DNA of 64,000 nt, taken from contig BSQZ01000006.1 in the NCBI GenBank assembly GCA_033239005.1, forward strand, positions 13,005,662 to 13,069,661, in the 5' to 3' direction. The stretch's first letter is position 1. Every line of letters starts with the position of its first letter. The stretch comes from Lamellibrachia satsuma. Its lineage: Eukaryota > Annelida > Polychaeta > Sabellida > Siboglinidae. Made by a program: the position numbers and the translations under genes. The notes below the pieces were generated by a model. The model was not told where the DNA came from. It searched no databases and was given only the letters and a program-made list of their open reading frames with translations. Positions 34,350-46,989 of this stretch are shown in pieces.

Positions 34350-36500
34350 AGCTGGTGGGGCATGGTAGCTGTTTGGGCATGGTATCTGGTTGGGTTCAGT
34401 AGCTGGTAGGGCATGGTAGCTGGTGGGGCATTCTAGCTGGTTTGGCATGGTAGCTGGTGGGGCTTGGTATCTGGTGGGGTGCAGTACTTGGTGGACATGG
34501 TAGCTGGTGGGGCACGGTATCTGTTGGGGTGCAGTAGCTGGTGGGGCATGGTTGCTGGTGGGGCATGGTATCTGGTGGGGTGAAATAGGTGGTGGGGCAT
34601 GGTAGTTGGTGGGGTTCAGTAGCTGTTGGAGCATGCTAATGCTAGCTGGTGGGGCATGGCATCTGGTGGGGTGCAGTAGCTGGTGGGGCATGGTAGTTGG
34701 TGGGGGGCAGTAGGTATTTGAGCATGCTAATGCTAGCCGGTGGTCCATGATATCTGGTGGGGTGCAGTAGCTGGTGCAGCATGCTAATACTAGCTGGTGG
34801 GGCATGGAATCTGATTGGGTGCAGTAGCTGTTGGGGCATGCTAATGCTAGCTGGTGGGGCATGGTATCTGGTGGGGTGCAGTAGCTGGTTGAGCATGCTA
34901 ATGTTAGCTGGTGGGGCATGGTATCTGGTGAGGTGCAGTAGGTGGTGGAGCATGCTAATGTTAGCTGGTGGGGCATGGTATCTGGTGGGGTGCAGTAGCT
35001 GGTGGGGCATGATAGCTGGTCAAGCATGGTATCTGGTGGGGTGCAGTGGCTGGTGGGGCATGGTATCTGGTGGGGCATGGTAGCTGGTGGGGCGCAGGAG
35101 CTGATGAAGCATGCTAGCTGGTGGGGCATGGTATATGGTGGGGTGCAGTAGCAGGTGCGGCATGGTAGCTGGTCGGGCATTGTATCTGGTGGGGTGCAGT
35201 AGCTGGTAGGGCATAGTAGCTTGTCGAGCATGGTATCTGGTGCGGGGCAGTAGCTGGTGGCGCATGGTAGCGGGTCGGGCATAGTATCTGGTTGGGAGCA
35301 ATAGTTCGTGGGGCATGGTAGCTGGTCGGGCATGGTATCTGGTTGGGTGCAGTAGTTGGTTGGGCATGGTATCTGGTTGGGTGCAGTAGCTGGTGGGGCA
35401 TGGTATCTGGTGGGGTTCAGTAGCTGGTGGGGCATGGTATCTGGTTGGGCATGGTATCTGGTTGGGTTCAGTAGCTGGTGGGGCATGGTAGCTGTTTGGG
35501 CATGGTATCTGGTTGGGTTCAGTAGCTGGTAGGGCATGGTAGCTGGTGGGGCATTCTAGCTGGTTTGGCATGGTAGCTGGTGGGGCATGGTATCTGGTGG
35601 GGTGCAGTACTTGGTGGACATGGTAGCTGGTGGGGCACGGTATCTGTTGGGGTGCAGTAGCTGGTGGGGCATGGTTGCTGGTGGGGCATGGTATCTGGTG
35701 GGGTGAAATAGGTGGTGGGGCATGGTAGTTGGTGGGGTTCAGTAGCTGTTGGAGCATGCTAATGCTAGCTGGTGGGGCATGGCATCTGGTGGGGTGCAGT
35801 AGCTGGTGGGGCATGGTAGTTGGTGGGGGGCAGTAGGTATTTGAGCATGCTAATGCTAGCCGGTGGTCCATGATATCTGGTGGGGTGCAGTAGCTGGTGC
35901 AGCATGCTAATACTAGCTGGTGGGGCATGGAATCTGATTGGGTGCAGTAGCTGTTGGGGCATGCTAATGCTAGCTGGTGGGGCATGGTATCTGGTGGGGT
36001 GCAGTAGCTGGTTGAGCATGCTAATGTTAGCTGGTGGGGCATGGTATCTGGTGAGGTGCAGTAGGTGGTGGAGCATGCTAATGTTAGCTGGTGGGGCATG
36101 GTATCTGGTGGGGTGCAGTAGCTGGTGGGGCATGGTAGCTGGTCAAGCATGGTATCTGGTGGGGTGCAGTGGCTGGTGGGGCATGGTATCTGGTGGGGCA
36201 TGGTAGCTGGTGGGGCGCAGGAGCTGATGAAGCATGCTAGCTGGTGGGGCATGGTATATGGTGGGGTGCAGTAGCAGGTGCGGCATGGTAGCTGGTCGGG
36301 CATTGTATCTGGTGGGGTGCAGTAGCTGGTAGGGCATAGTAGCTGGTCGAGCATGGTATCTGGTGCGGGGCAGTAGCTGGTGGCGCATGGTAGCGGGTCG
36401 GGCATAGTATCTGGTTGGGAGCAATAGTTCGTGGGGCATGGTAGCTGGTCGGGCATGGTATCTGGTTGGGCATGGTATCTGGTTGGGTGCAGTAGCTGGT
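34350..36500 (+). repeat. Tandem 1,123-bp duplication within the minisatellite
   Basis: Landmarks repeat with an offset of 1,123 bp: GGCATTCTAGCTGGTTTGGC near 34,428 and 35,551, GCCGGTGGTCCATGATATCT near 34,737 and 35,860, and GGGCGCAGGAGCTGATGAAG near 35,090 and 36,213. Sequence between landmarks is almost identical. 1,123 is close to 66 units of 17 bp. Confidence 0.9.
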
Positions 36501-39500
36501 GGGGCATGGTATCTGGTGGGGTTCAGTAGCTGGTGGGGCCTGGTATCTGGTGCGGGGCACTAGCTGGTGGCGCATGGTAGCGATTCGGCCATGGTATCTG
36601 GTTGGGTGCAGTAGCTGGTGGGGCACGGTAGCTTGTCGGGCATGGTATCTGGTGGGGTGCAGTAGCTGGTGGATCATGGTAGCTGGTCACACATGGTACC
36701 TGGTGGGGTGCAGTAACTGGTGGCGCATGGTAGCTGGTTGGGCATGGTATCTGGTGGGGTTCAGTACCTGGTGGGGCATGATAGCTGTTCAGACATGGTA
36801 TCTGGTGGGGCATGGTAGCTGGTCGGACATGGTAGCTGGTGGGGAGCAGTAGCTGGTAGGGCATGTTAGCTGGTCGGACATGGTATCTGATGAGGTGCAG
36901 TAACTGGTGGGACATGGTAGCTGGTGGAGTGCAGTAGCTGGTGGAGCATGCTAATGCTAGCTGGTGGGGCATGGTATCTGGAGGGGTGCAGTAGCTGGTG
37001 GGGCATGATAGATGGTGGGGCATGCTAGTTGGTGGGGTGCAGTAGCTGTTGGAGTATGCTAATGCTAGCTGGTGGGGCATGGTATCTGTTGGGGTGCAGT
37101 TCCTGGTGGAGCATGCTGTTAGCTGGTGGGGCATGGTATATGGTGTGGTGCAGTAGGTGGTGGGGTGCAGGAGCTGATGGAACATGCTAGCTTGTGGAGC
37201 ATCCTAGCTGGTGGGGCATGGTAGCTGGTAGAGTGCAGAAGCTGGTGGGGCATGGTAGCTGGTCGGGCATGGTATCTGGTGGAGTGCAATTGCTGGTGGG
37301 GCATGGTATCTGGTGGGGTGCAGTACCTGGTGGGGCATGGTAGCTGGTCGGACATGTTAGCTGGTGGGGCATGGTAGCTTGTTGGGCATGGTATCTGGTG
37401 GGCCATGGTGGCTGGTCGGGCATGGTATCTGGTAGGGTGCAGTAGCTGTTGGGGCAGGGTAGCTGGTCGGGCATGGTATCTGGTGGGGTGCAGTAGCTGG
37501 TGGGGCATGGTAGCTGGTGCAGGGCAGTAGCTGGTGGCCCATGGTAGCGGGTCGGGCATGGTATCTGGTTGGGTGAAGTAGTTGGTGGGGCATGGTAGCT
37601 GGTAGGGCATGGTATCTGGTTGATTGCAGTACCTGGTGGAGCATGGTAGCTGATTGGGCATGGTATCTGGTTGGGTTCAGTAGCTGGTAGGGCATGGTAG
37701 CTGGTCAGGCATGGTATCTGGTGGGGTTCAGTAGCTGGTGGGGCATGGTATCTGGTGGGGAGCAGTAGCTGGTGGGGCATGGTAGCTGGTCGGGCATGGT
37801 ATCTGGTGGGGTGCAGTAGTGGTGGTGCATGGTAGCTGGTCGGGCATGGTAGCTGGTGGGGCATGCTAGCTGGTTTGGCATGGTAGCTTGTGGGGCATGG
37901 TATCTGGTGGGGTGCAGTACTTGGTGGGCATGGTAGCTGGTGGGGCACGGTATCTGTTGGGGTGCAGTAGCTGGTGGGGTATGGTTGCTGGTGGGGCATG
38001 GTATCTGGTGGGGTGAAGTAGTTGGTGGGACATGGTAGTTGGTGGGGTTCAGTAGCTGTTGGAGCATGCTAATGCTAGCTGGTGGGGCACGGTATCTGGT
38101 AGGGGGGAAGTAGCTGTTGGGGCATGGTAGTTGGTGGGGTGCAGTAGCTGTTGGGGCATGCTAATGCTAGCCGGTGGTGCATGATATCTGGTGGGGTGCA
38201 GTAGCTGGTGGGACATGGTATCTGGTACAGTGCAGTAGCTGGTGGAGCATGCCAGTTGGTGGAGCATGCTAATGCTAGCTGGTGGGGCATGGTATCTGGT
38301 GGGGTGCAGTAGCTGGTGGGGCATGATAGATGGTGGGGCATGGTAGCTGGTGGGGCGCAGGAGCTGATGAAGCATGCTAGCTGGTGGGGCATGGTATATG
38401 GTGGGGTGCAGTAGCAGGTGCGGCATGGTAGCTGGTCGGGCATTGTATCTGGTGGGGTGCAGTAGCTGGTAGGGCATAGTAGCTTGTCGAGCATGGTATC
38501 TGGTGCGGGGCAGTAGCTGGTGGCGCATGGTAGCGGGTCGGGCATAGTATCTGGTTGGGAGCAATAGTTCGTGGGGCATGGTAGCTGGTCGGGCATGGTA
38601 TCTGGTTGGGTGCAGTAGTTGGTTGGGCATGGTATCTGGTTGGGTGCAGTAGCTGGTGGGGCATGGTATCTGGTGGGGTTCAGTAGCTGGTGGGGCATGG
38701 TATCTGGTTGGGCATGGTATCTGGTTGGGTTCAGTAGCTGGTGGGGCATGGTAGCTGTTTGGGCATGGTATCTGGTTGGGTTCAGTAGCTGGTAGGGCAT
38801 GGTAGCTGGTGGGGCATTCTAGCTGGTTTGGCATGGTAGCTGGTGGGGCATGGTATCTGGTGGGGTGCAGTACTTGGTGGACATGGTAGCTGGTGGGGCA
38901 GGGTATCTGTTGGGGTGCAGTAGCTGGTGGGGCATGGTTGCTGGTGGGGCATGGTATCTGGTGGGGTGAAATAGGTGGTGGGGCATGGTAGTTGGTGGGG
39001 TTCAGTAGCTGTTGGAGCATGCTAATGCTAGCTGGTGGGGCATGGCATCTGGTGGGTGCAGTAGCTGGTGGGGCATGGTAGTTGGTGGGGGCAGTAGGTA
39101 TTTGAGCATGCTAATGCTAGCCGGTGGTCCATGATATCTGGTGGGGTGCAGTAGCTGGTGCAGCATGCTAATACTAGCTGGTGGGGCATGGAATCTGATT
39201 GGGTGCAGTAGCTGTTGGGGCATGCTAATGCTAGCTGGTGGGGCATGGTATCTGGTGGGTGCAGTAGCTGGTTGAGCATGCTAATGTTAGCTGGTGGGGC
39301 ATGGTATCTGGTGAGGTGCAGTAGGTGGTGGAGCATGCTAATGTTAGCTGGTGGGGCATGGTATCTGGTGGGGTGCAGTAGCTGGTGGGGCATGGTAGCT
39401 GGTCACGCATGGTATCTGGTGGGGTGCAGTGGCTGGTGGGGCATGGTATCTGGTGGGGCATGGTAGCTGGTGGGGCGCAGGAGCTGATGAAGCATGCTAG

Positions 39501-41590
39501 CTGGTGGGGCATGGTATATGGTGGGGTGCAGTAGCAGGTGCGGCATGGTAGCTGGTCGGGCATTGTATCTGGTGGGGTGCAGTAGCTGGTAGGGCATAGT
39601 AGCTGGTCGAGCATGGTATCTGGTGCGGGGCAGTAGCTGGTGGCGCATGGTAGCGGGTCGGGCATAGTATCTGGTTGGGAGCAATAGTTCGTGGGGCATG
39701 GTAGCTGGTCGGGCATGGTATCTGGTTGGGCATGGTATCTGGTTGGGTGCAGTAGCTGGTGGGGCATGGTATCTGGTGGGGTTCAGTAGCTGGTGGGGCC
39801 TGGTATCTGGTGCGGGGCACTAGCTGGTGGCGCATGGTAGCGATCGGCCATGGTATCTGGTTGGGTGCAGTAGCTGGTGGGGCACGGTAGCTTGTCGGGC
39901 ATGGTATCTGGTGGGTGCAGTAGCTGGTGGATCATGGTAGCTGGTCACACATGGTACCTGGTGGGGTGCAGTAACTGGTGGCGCATGGTAGCTGGTTGGG
40001 CATGGTATCTGGTGGGGTTCAGTACCTGGTGGGGCATGATAGCTGTTCAGACATGGTATCTGGTGGGGCATGGTAGCTGGTCGGACATGTTAGCTGGTGG
40101 GGAGCAGTAGCTGGTAGGGCATGTTAGCTGGTCGGACATGGTATCTGATGAGGTGCAGTAACTGGTGGGACATGGTAGCTGGTGGAGTGCAGTAGCTGGT
40201 GGAGCATGCTAATGCTAGCTGGTGGGGCATGGTATCTGGAGGGTGCAGTAGCTGGTGGGGCATGATAGATGGTGGGGCATGCTAGTTGGTGGGGTGCAGT
40301 AGCTGTTGGAGTATGCTAAAGCTAGCTGGTGGGGCATGGTATCTGTTGGGGTGCAGTTCCTGGTGGAGCATGCTGTTAGCTGGTGGGGCATGGTATATGG
40401 TGTGGTGCAGTAGGTGGTGGGGTGCAGGAGCTGATGGAACATGCTAGCTTGTGGAGCATCCTAGCTGGTGGGGCATGGTAGCTGGTAGAGTGCAGAAGCT
40501 GGTGGGGCATGGTAGCTGGTCGGGCATGGTATCTGGTGGAGTGCAATTGCTGGTGGGGCATGGTATCTGGTGGGGTGCAGTACCTGGTGGGGCATGGTAG
40601 CTGGTCGGACATGTTAGCTGGTGGGGCATGGTAGCTTGTTGGGCATGGTATCTGGTGGGCCATGGTGGCTGGTCGGGCATGGTATCTGGTAGGGTGCAGT
40701 AGCTGTTGGGGCAGGGTAGCTGGTCGGGCATGGTATCTGGTGGGGTGCAGTAGCTGGTGGGGCATGGTAGCTGGTGCAGGGCAGTAGCTGGTGGCCCATG
40801 GTAGCGGGTCGGGCATGGTATCTGGTTGGGTGAAGTAGTTGGTGGGGCATGGTAGCTGGTAGGGCATGGTATCTGGTTGATTGCAGTACCTGGTGGAGCA
40901 TGGTAGCTGATTGGGCATGGTATCTGGTTGGGTTCAGTAGCTGGTAGGGCATGGTAGCTGGTCAGGCATGGTATCTGGTGGGGTTCAGTAGCTGGTGGGG
41001 CATGGTATCTGGTGGGGAGCAGTAGCTGGTGGGGCATGGTAGCTGGTCGGGCATGGTATCTGGTGGGGTGCAGTAGTGGTGGTGCATGGTAGCTGGTCGG
41101 GCATGGTAGCTGGTGGGGCATGCTAGCTGGTTTGGCATGGTAGCTTGTGGGGCATGGTATCTGGTGGGGTGCAGTACTTGGTGGGCATGGTAGCTGGTGG
41201 GGCACGGTATCTGTTGGGGTGCAGTAGCTGGTGGGGTATGGTTGCTGGTGGGGCATGGTATCTGGTGGGGTGAAGTAGTTGGTGGGACATGGTAGTTGGT
41301 GGGGTTCAGTAGCTGTTGGAGCATGCTAATGCTAGCTGGTGGGGCACGGTATCTGGTAGGGGGGAAGTAGCTGTTGGGGCATGGTAGTTGGTGGGGTGCA
41401 GTAGCTGTTGGGGCATGCTAATGCTAGCCGGTGGTGCATGATATCTGGTGGGGTGCAGTAGCTGGTGGGACATGGTATCTGGTACAGTGCAGTAGCTGGT
41501 GGAGCATGCCAGTTGGTGGAGCATGCTAATGCTAGCTGGTGGGGCATGGTATCTGGTGGGGTGCAGTAGCTGGTGGGGCATGATAGATGG
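35065..41590 (+). repeat. Tandem 3.26-kb duplication within the minisatellite
   Basis: 35.07-38.33 kb and 38.33-41.59 kb correspond with an offset of 3,257-3,263 bp. Landmarks include GGGCGCAGGAGCTGATGAAG (near 35,090 and 38,353), CCATGGTGGCTGGTCGGGCA (near 37,403 and 40,660) and ATGATATCTGGTGGGG following TAGCCGGTGGTGC (near 38,171 and 41,428). After 41,590 the copies stop matching. The second copy differs mainly by single missing G bases. Confidence 0.88.
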
Positions 41591-44500
41591 TGGGCATGTT
41601 AGTTGGTGGGGTGCAGTACCTGTTGGAGTATGCTAACACTAGCTGGTGGGGCATGGTTTCTGGTGGGGTGCAGTACCTGATGGAGCATGATGTTAGCTGG
41701 TGGGGCATGGTATCTGGTGTGGTGCAGAAGGTGGTGGGGTGCAGGAGCTGATGGAGCATGCTAGCTTGTGGGGCATGGTAGCTTGTCGGGCTTGGTATCT
41801 GATGGGGTGCAGTAGCTGGTGGGGCATGGTAGTTGGTTGGGTGCAGTATTTGTTGGAGCATGCTAATGCTAGCTGGTGGGGCATGGTATCTGGTGGGATG
41901 CAGTAGCTGGTGGAGCATGCTAATGTTAGCTGGTGGGGCATGGTATCTGGTTGGGTGCAGGAGCTGATGGAGCATGCTAGTTGGTGGAGCATCCTAGCTG
42001 ATGGGGCATGGTAGCTGGTCGGGCATGGTAGGTGGTGGGGTGCAGTAGCGGGTATGGTATCTGGTGGGGTGCAGTAGCTGGTGGGGCATGGTATCTGGTG
42101 GGGTGCAGTAGCTGGTGGGGTATGGTAGCTGGTCGGGCATGGCAACTGCTAGGGTACAGTAGCTCGTGGGGCATGGTATCTGGTGAGGTGCAGTAGCTGG
42201 TGGGGCATGGTATCTTGTGGGGTGCAGTACTTGGTGCGCATGGTAGCTGGTGGGGCACGGTATCTGTTGGGTGTGCAGTAGCTGGGGGCATGGTTGCTGG
42301 TGGGGCATGGTATCTGGTGGGGTGAAGTAGGTGGTGGGGCATGGTAGTTGGTGGGGTTCAGTAGCTGTTGGAGCATGCTAATGGTAGCTCGTGGGGCATG
42401 GTATCTGGTGGGGCATGGAATCTGGTGAAGCATACTAATACTAGCTGGTGGGGCATGGTAGCTGGTGGGGCATGGAATCTGGTTGGGTGCAGTAGCTGTT
42501 GGAGCATGCTAATGCTAGCTGGTGGGGCATGGTATCTGGTGGGGTGCAGTAGGTGGTGGAGCATGCTGATGTTAGCTGGTGGGGCATGGTATCTGGTGGG
42601 GTGCAGTAGGTGGTGGAGCATGCTAATGTTAGCTTGTTGGGCATGGTATCTGGTGGGGTGCAGTAGGTGGTGGAGCATGCTAATGCTAGCTGGTGGGGCA
42701 TGGTATCTGGTGAGGTGCAGTAGGTGGTGAAGCATGCTAATGTTAGCTGGTGGGGCATGGTATCTGGTGGGGTGTAGGAGCTGATGGAGCATGCTAGCTG
42801 GTGGGGCATGGTAGCTGGTGGGGCATGATAGCTGGTGGGGTGCAGTAGCTGGTAGGCCATAGCAGCTGGTCGGTCATGGTATCTGGTGCGGGGCAGTAGC
42901 TGGTGGCGCATGGTAGCGGGTTGGGCATGGTATCTGGTTGGGTGCAGTAGTTCATGGGGCATGGTAGCTGGTCGGGCATGGTATCTGGTGGGATGCAGTA
43001 GCTGGTGGGGCATGGTATCTGGTGGGGTGCAGTAGCTGGTGGGGTATAATAGCTGGTCGGGCATGGCAACTGCTAGGGTACAGTAGCTCGTTGGGCATGG
43101 CACCTGGTGGGGAGCAGTAGCTGGTGGAGCATGGTATCTGGTGGGGCATGGTAGCTGATACGGCATGGTATCTGGTGAGGTTCAGTAGCTGGTGGGGCAT
43201 GGTATCTGGTGGAGTGCAGTAGCTAGTGGGACATGGTATCTGATTGGGTGCAGTAGCTACTAGGGCATGGTAGCTGGTGGGGCACGGTAGCTTTTCGGGC
43301 ATGGTATCTGGTGGGGTGCAGTACCTGGTGGGGCATGATAGCTGGTCGGACATGGTATATGGTGGGGTGCAGTAGCGGGTGGCGTACGGTAGCTGGTCGG
43401 GCATGGTATCTGGTTGGGTGCAGTAGCTGGTGGGGCATGGTAGCTGGTGGGGTGCAGGATCTGACAGAGCATGCTAGCTGGTGGGACATGGTAGCTGGTG
43501 GGGCATGGTATCTGGTGGGGCATGGTAGCTGGTCGGGCATGGTATCTGGTGGGGCATGGTAGCTGGTTTGGCATGGTATCTGGTAGGGTTCAGTAGCTGG
43601 TGGGGTATGGTAGGTGGTCGGGCATGGTATCTGGTGGGGTTCAGTAGCTGGTGGGGCATGGTAGCTGGTCAGGTATGGTATCTGGTGGGGTTCAGTAGCT
43701 GGTGGGGCATGGTATCTGGTGGGGTGCAGTAGCTGGTCGGGCATGGTATCTGGTGGGGTGCAGTTGCTGGTGGGGCATGGTAGCTTATCGGGCTTGGTAT
43801 CTGATGGGGCATGGTATCTGTTGGAGTGCAGTAGCTGGTGGGGCATGGTAGTTGGTTGGGTGCTGTAGCTGTTGGAGCATGCTAATGCTAGCTGGTGGGG
43901 CATGGTATCTGGTGGGGTGCAGTAGCTGGTGGGGCATGGTATCTGGTGGGGTGCAGGAGCTGATGGAGCATGTTAGTTGGTGGAGCATCCTAGTTGGGCA
44001 TAGTAGCTGGTCAGGTATGGTATGTGGTGGGGTTCAGCAGCTGGTGGGGCATGGTATCTGGTGGGGTGCAGTAGCTGGTCGGTCATGGTATCTGGTGGGG
44101 TACAGTTGCTGGTGGGGCATGGTAGCTTGTCGGGCTTGGTATCTGATGGGGTGCAGTAGCTGGTGGGGCATGGTATCTGGTGGAGTACAGTAGCTGGTGG
44201 GGCATGGTAGTTGGTTGGGTGGAGTAGTTGTTGGAGCATGCTAATGCTAGCTGGTGGGGTGCAGTAGCTGGTGGAGCATGCTAATGTTAGCTGGTGGGGC
44301 ATGGTATCTGGTTGGGTGCAGGAGCTGATGGAGCATGCTAGTTGGTGGAGCATCCTAGCTGATGGGGCATGGTAGTTAGTCGGGCATGGTATCTGGTGGG
44401 GTGCAGTTGCAGGTGGGGCGCAGTTGCTGGTGGGGCATGGTATCTGGTGGGGTGCAGTAGCTGGTGGGGCATGGTAGCTCGTCAGACATGGTAGCTGGTG

Positions 44501-46789
44501 GGGAGCAGTAGCTGGTGGGGCATGGTATCTGGTGGGGTGCAGTAGCTGGCGGGGCATGGTAGCTGGTCGGGCATGGCAACTGCTAGGGTACAGTAGCTCG
44601 TGGGGCATGGTATCTGGTGGGGTGCAGTAGCTGGTGGGGAGCAGTAGCTGGTAGGGCATGGTATCTGGTGGGGTGCAGTAACTGGTGGGGCATGGTATCT
44701 GGTGGGGTGCAGTAGCTAGTGGGGCATGGTATCTGGTTGGGTGCAGTAGCTAGTAGGGCATGGTAGCTGATGGGTCATGGTAGCTTGTCGGGCATGGTAT
44801 CTGGTGGGGTGCAGTAGCTGGTGGATCATAGTAGCTGGTGGGGCATGGTATCTGGTGGGGTGCAGTACCTGGTGGGGCATGGTAGCTGGTCGGACATGGT
44901 ATCTGGTGGGGTGCAGTAGCTGGTGGGGCATGGTAGCTGGTGGGGCATGGTAGCTGGTCGGGCATGGTATCTGGTTGGGTGCAGTAGCTGGTGGGGCATG
45001 GCAGCTGTTTGGGCATGGTATCTGGTGGGGTTCAGTACCTGGTGGGGCATGATAGCTGGTCGGACATGGTATCTGGTGGGGTGCAGTAGCTGGTGGGGCA
45101 TGGTAGCTGGTCGGGCATGGTATCTGGTTGGGTGCAGTAGCTGGTGGGGCATGGTAGCTGGTGGGGTGCTGGAGCTGACAGAGCATGCTAGCTGGTGGGG
45201 CATGGTATCTGGTGGGGTTCAGTAGCTGGTGGGGTATGGTAGCTGGTCGGGCATGGTATCTGGTGGGGTTCAGTAGGTGGTGGGGCATGGTATCTGGTGG
45301 GGTGCAGTAGCTGGTGGTTCATGGGAGCTGTTCGGGCATGGTATCTGGTGGGGTGCAGTAGCTAGTGGGGCATGGTATCTGGTGGGGTGCAGTAGCTGGT
45401 GGGGCATGGTAGCTGGTCGGGTATGGTATGTGGTGGGGCATGGTAGTTGGTGGGGTTCAGTAGCTGTTGGAGCATGCTAATGCTAGCTGGTGGGGCATGA
45501 TATCTGGTAGGGAGCAGTAGCTGGTGGAGCATGCTAATGCTAGCTGGTGGGCATGGTATCTGGTGGGGTGCAGTAGCTGGTAGGGCATGGTATCTGGTGG
45601 GGTGCAGTAGTTGGTGGATCATAGTAGCTGGTCACGCATGGTATCTGGTGGGGTGCAGTAGCTGGTGGGGCATGGTAGCTGGTCGGGCATGGTATCTGGT
45701 TGGGTGCAGTGGCTGGTGGGGCATGGCAGCTGGTTGGGCATGGTATCTGGTGGGGTTCAGTAACTGGTGGGGCATGATAGCTGGTCGGACATGGTATCTG
45801 GTGGGGTGCAGTAGCTGGTGGGGCATGGTAGCTGGTCGGGCATGGTATTTGGTTGGGTGCAGTAGCTGGTGAGGCATGGTAGCTGGTGGGGTGCAGGAGC
45901 TGACAGAGCATGGTAGCTGATGGGACATGGTAGCTGGTGGGGCATGGTATCTGGTAGGGTGCAGTAGCTGGTGGGGCATGGTATCTGGTGGGGCATGGTA
46001 GCTGGTTGGGCATGGTATCTGATGGGGTTCAGTAGCTGGTGGGTTATGGTAGCTGGTCGGGCATGGTATCTGGTGGAGTTCAGTAGCTGGTGGGGCACGG
46101 TATCTGGTGGGGTGCAGTAGCTGGTGGGTCATGGGAGCTGTCCCGGCATGGTATCTGGTGGGGTGCAGTAGCTAGTGGGGCATGGTATCTGGTGGGGTAC
46201 AGTAGCTCGTGGGGCATGGTAGCTGGTCGGGCATGGTAACTGGTAGGGTACAGTAGCTTGTGGGGCGTGGTAGCTGGTCGGGTATGGTATGTGGTGGGGC
46301 ATGGTAGTTGGTGGGGTTCAGTAGCTGTTGGAGCATGCTAATGGTAGCTGGTGGGCATGGTATCTGGTAGGGTGCAGTAGCTGGTGGAGCATGCTAATGC
46401 TAGCTGGTGGGCATGGTATCTGGTGGGGTGCAGTAGCTGGTAGGGCATGGTATCTGGTGGGGTGCAGTAGCTAGTGGGGCATGGTATCTGGTTGGGTGCA
46501 GTTGCTAGTAGGGCATGGTAGCTGGTGGGAACGGTAGCTTGTCAGGCATGGTATCTGGTGGGGTGCAGTAGATGGTCACGCATGATAGCTGGTGGGGTAT
46601 GGTAGCTGGTCGGGCATGGTAGCTGGTGGGGTGCAGTAGCTGGTCGGGCATGGTAGCTGGTGGGGCATGCTAGCTGGTAGGGCATGGTAGCTGGTGGAGC
46701 ATGCTAGCTGGTGGGGCATGGTAGCTGGTTGGGCATGGTAGCTGGTGGGGTACAGTAGCTGGTGGGGTATGGTAGCTGGTGGGACATGT

Positions 46790-46985
46790 TTGATTGGCGT
46801 CGAGTCCACCTGCTGCTATTTCGAAACTTGGAAACGATTTAAGTCACTCCACATTGCCTAGATGTCTTTCGGAAGAGGTCCCTTCTGCCTGATGTAAGGG
46901 GAAGTAAAAGAACCCACACAGGGGGTAGATGCGTGTCGTGGAGTCACACTCAGGGTGGTGGTCTACATCTCTAACCCAACAATAG
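46790..46985 (+). mobile_element. tRNA-SINE, 5'-truncated, fused to the end of the giant array
   Basis: Only the end of the tRNA-like part remains (CGAGTCCACCTGCTG), followed by TTTCGAAACTTGG, TGTCTTTCGGAAGAGGTCCC, an AAGTAAAAGAACCCACACAG segment and CTACATCTCTAACCCAACAA. The same body occurs at 51.4-51.6 and 55.4-55.6 kb. Confidence 0.8.
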
Positions 46986-46989
46986 AGAG

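Larger units (their letters stand above)
28134..46789 (+). repeat. Giant 17-bp minisatellite (about 1,100 units)
   Basis: 18.65 kb of head-to-tail variants of GCTGGTGGGGCATGGTA and TCTGGTGGGGTGCAGTA, often alternating as a 34-bp dimer. The consensus has 9 G and 2 C in 17 bases on this strand. Longer variant units carry an inserted GCATGCTAATGCTAGCT. One non-repeat interruption near 28,275-28,320 (ATCTACGTTTTGCATCTACA) is also found inside the short array at 51.2 kb. The unit on the minus strand has no stop in any frame, giving the many overlapping open frames there; these are not called as genes. Confidence 0.97.

Noticed and set aside
33978..35537. 519-codon minus-strand open frame inside the minisatellite
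   Set aside because: It is a by-product of a stop-free 17-bp unit; similar frames exist in all three minus frames, the coding phase drifts with every indel, and there is no promoter, exon structure or non-repeat domain.
28134..46789. CRISPR-like array
   Set aside because: Units are contiguous with no unique spacers, and the sequence context is a eukaryotic genome; this is a minisatellite.
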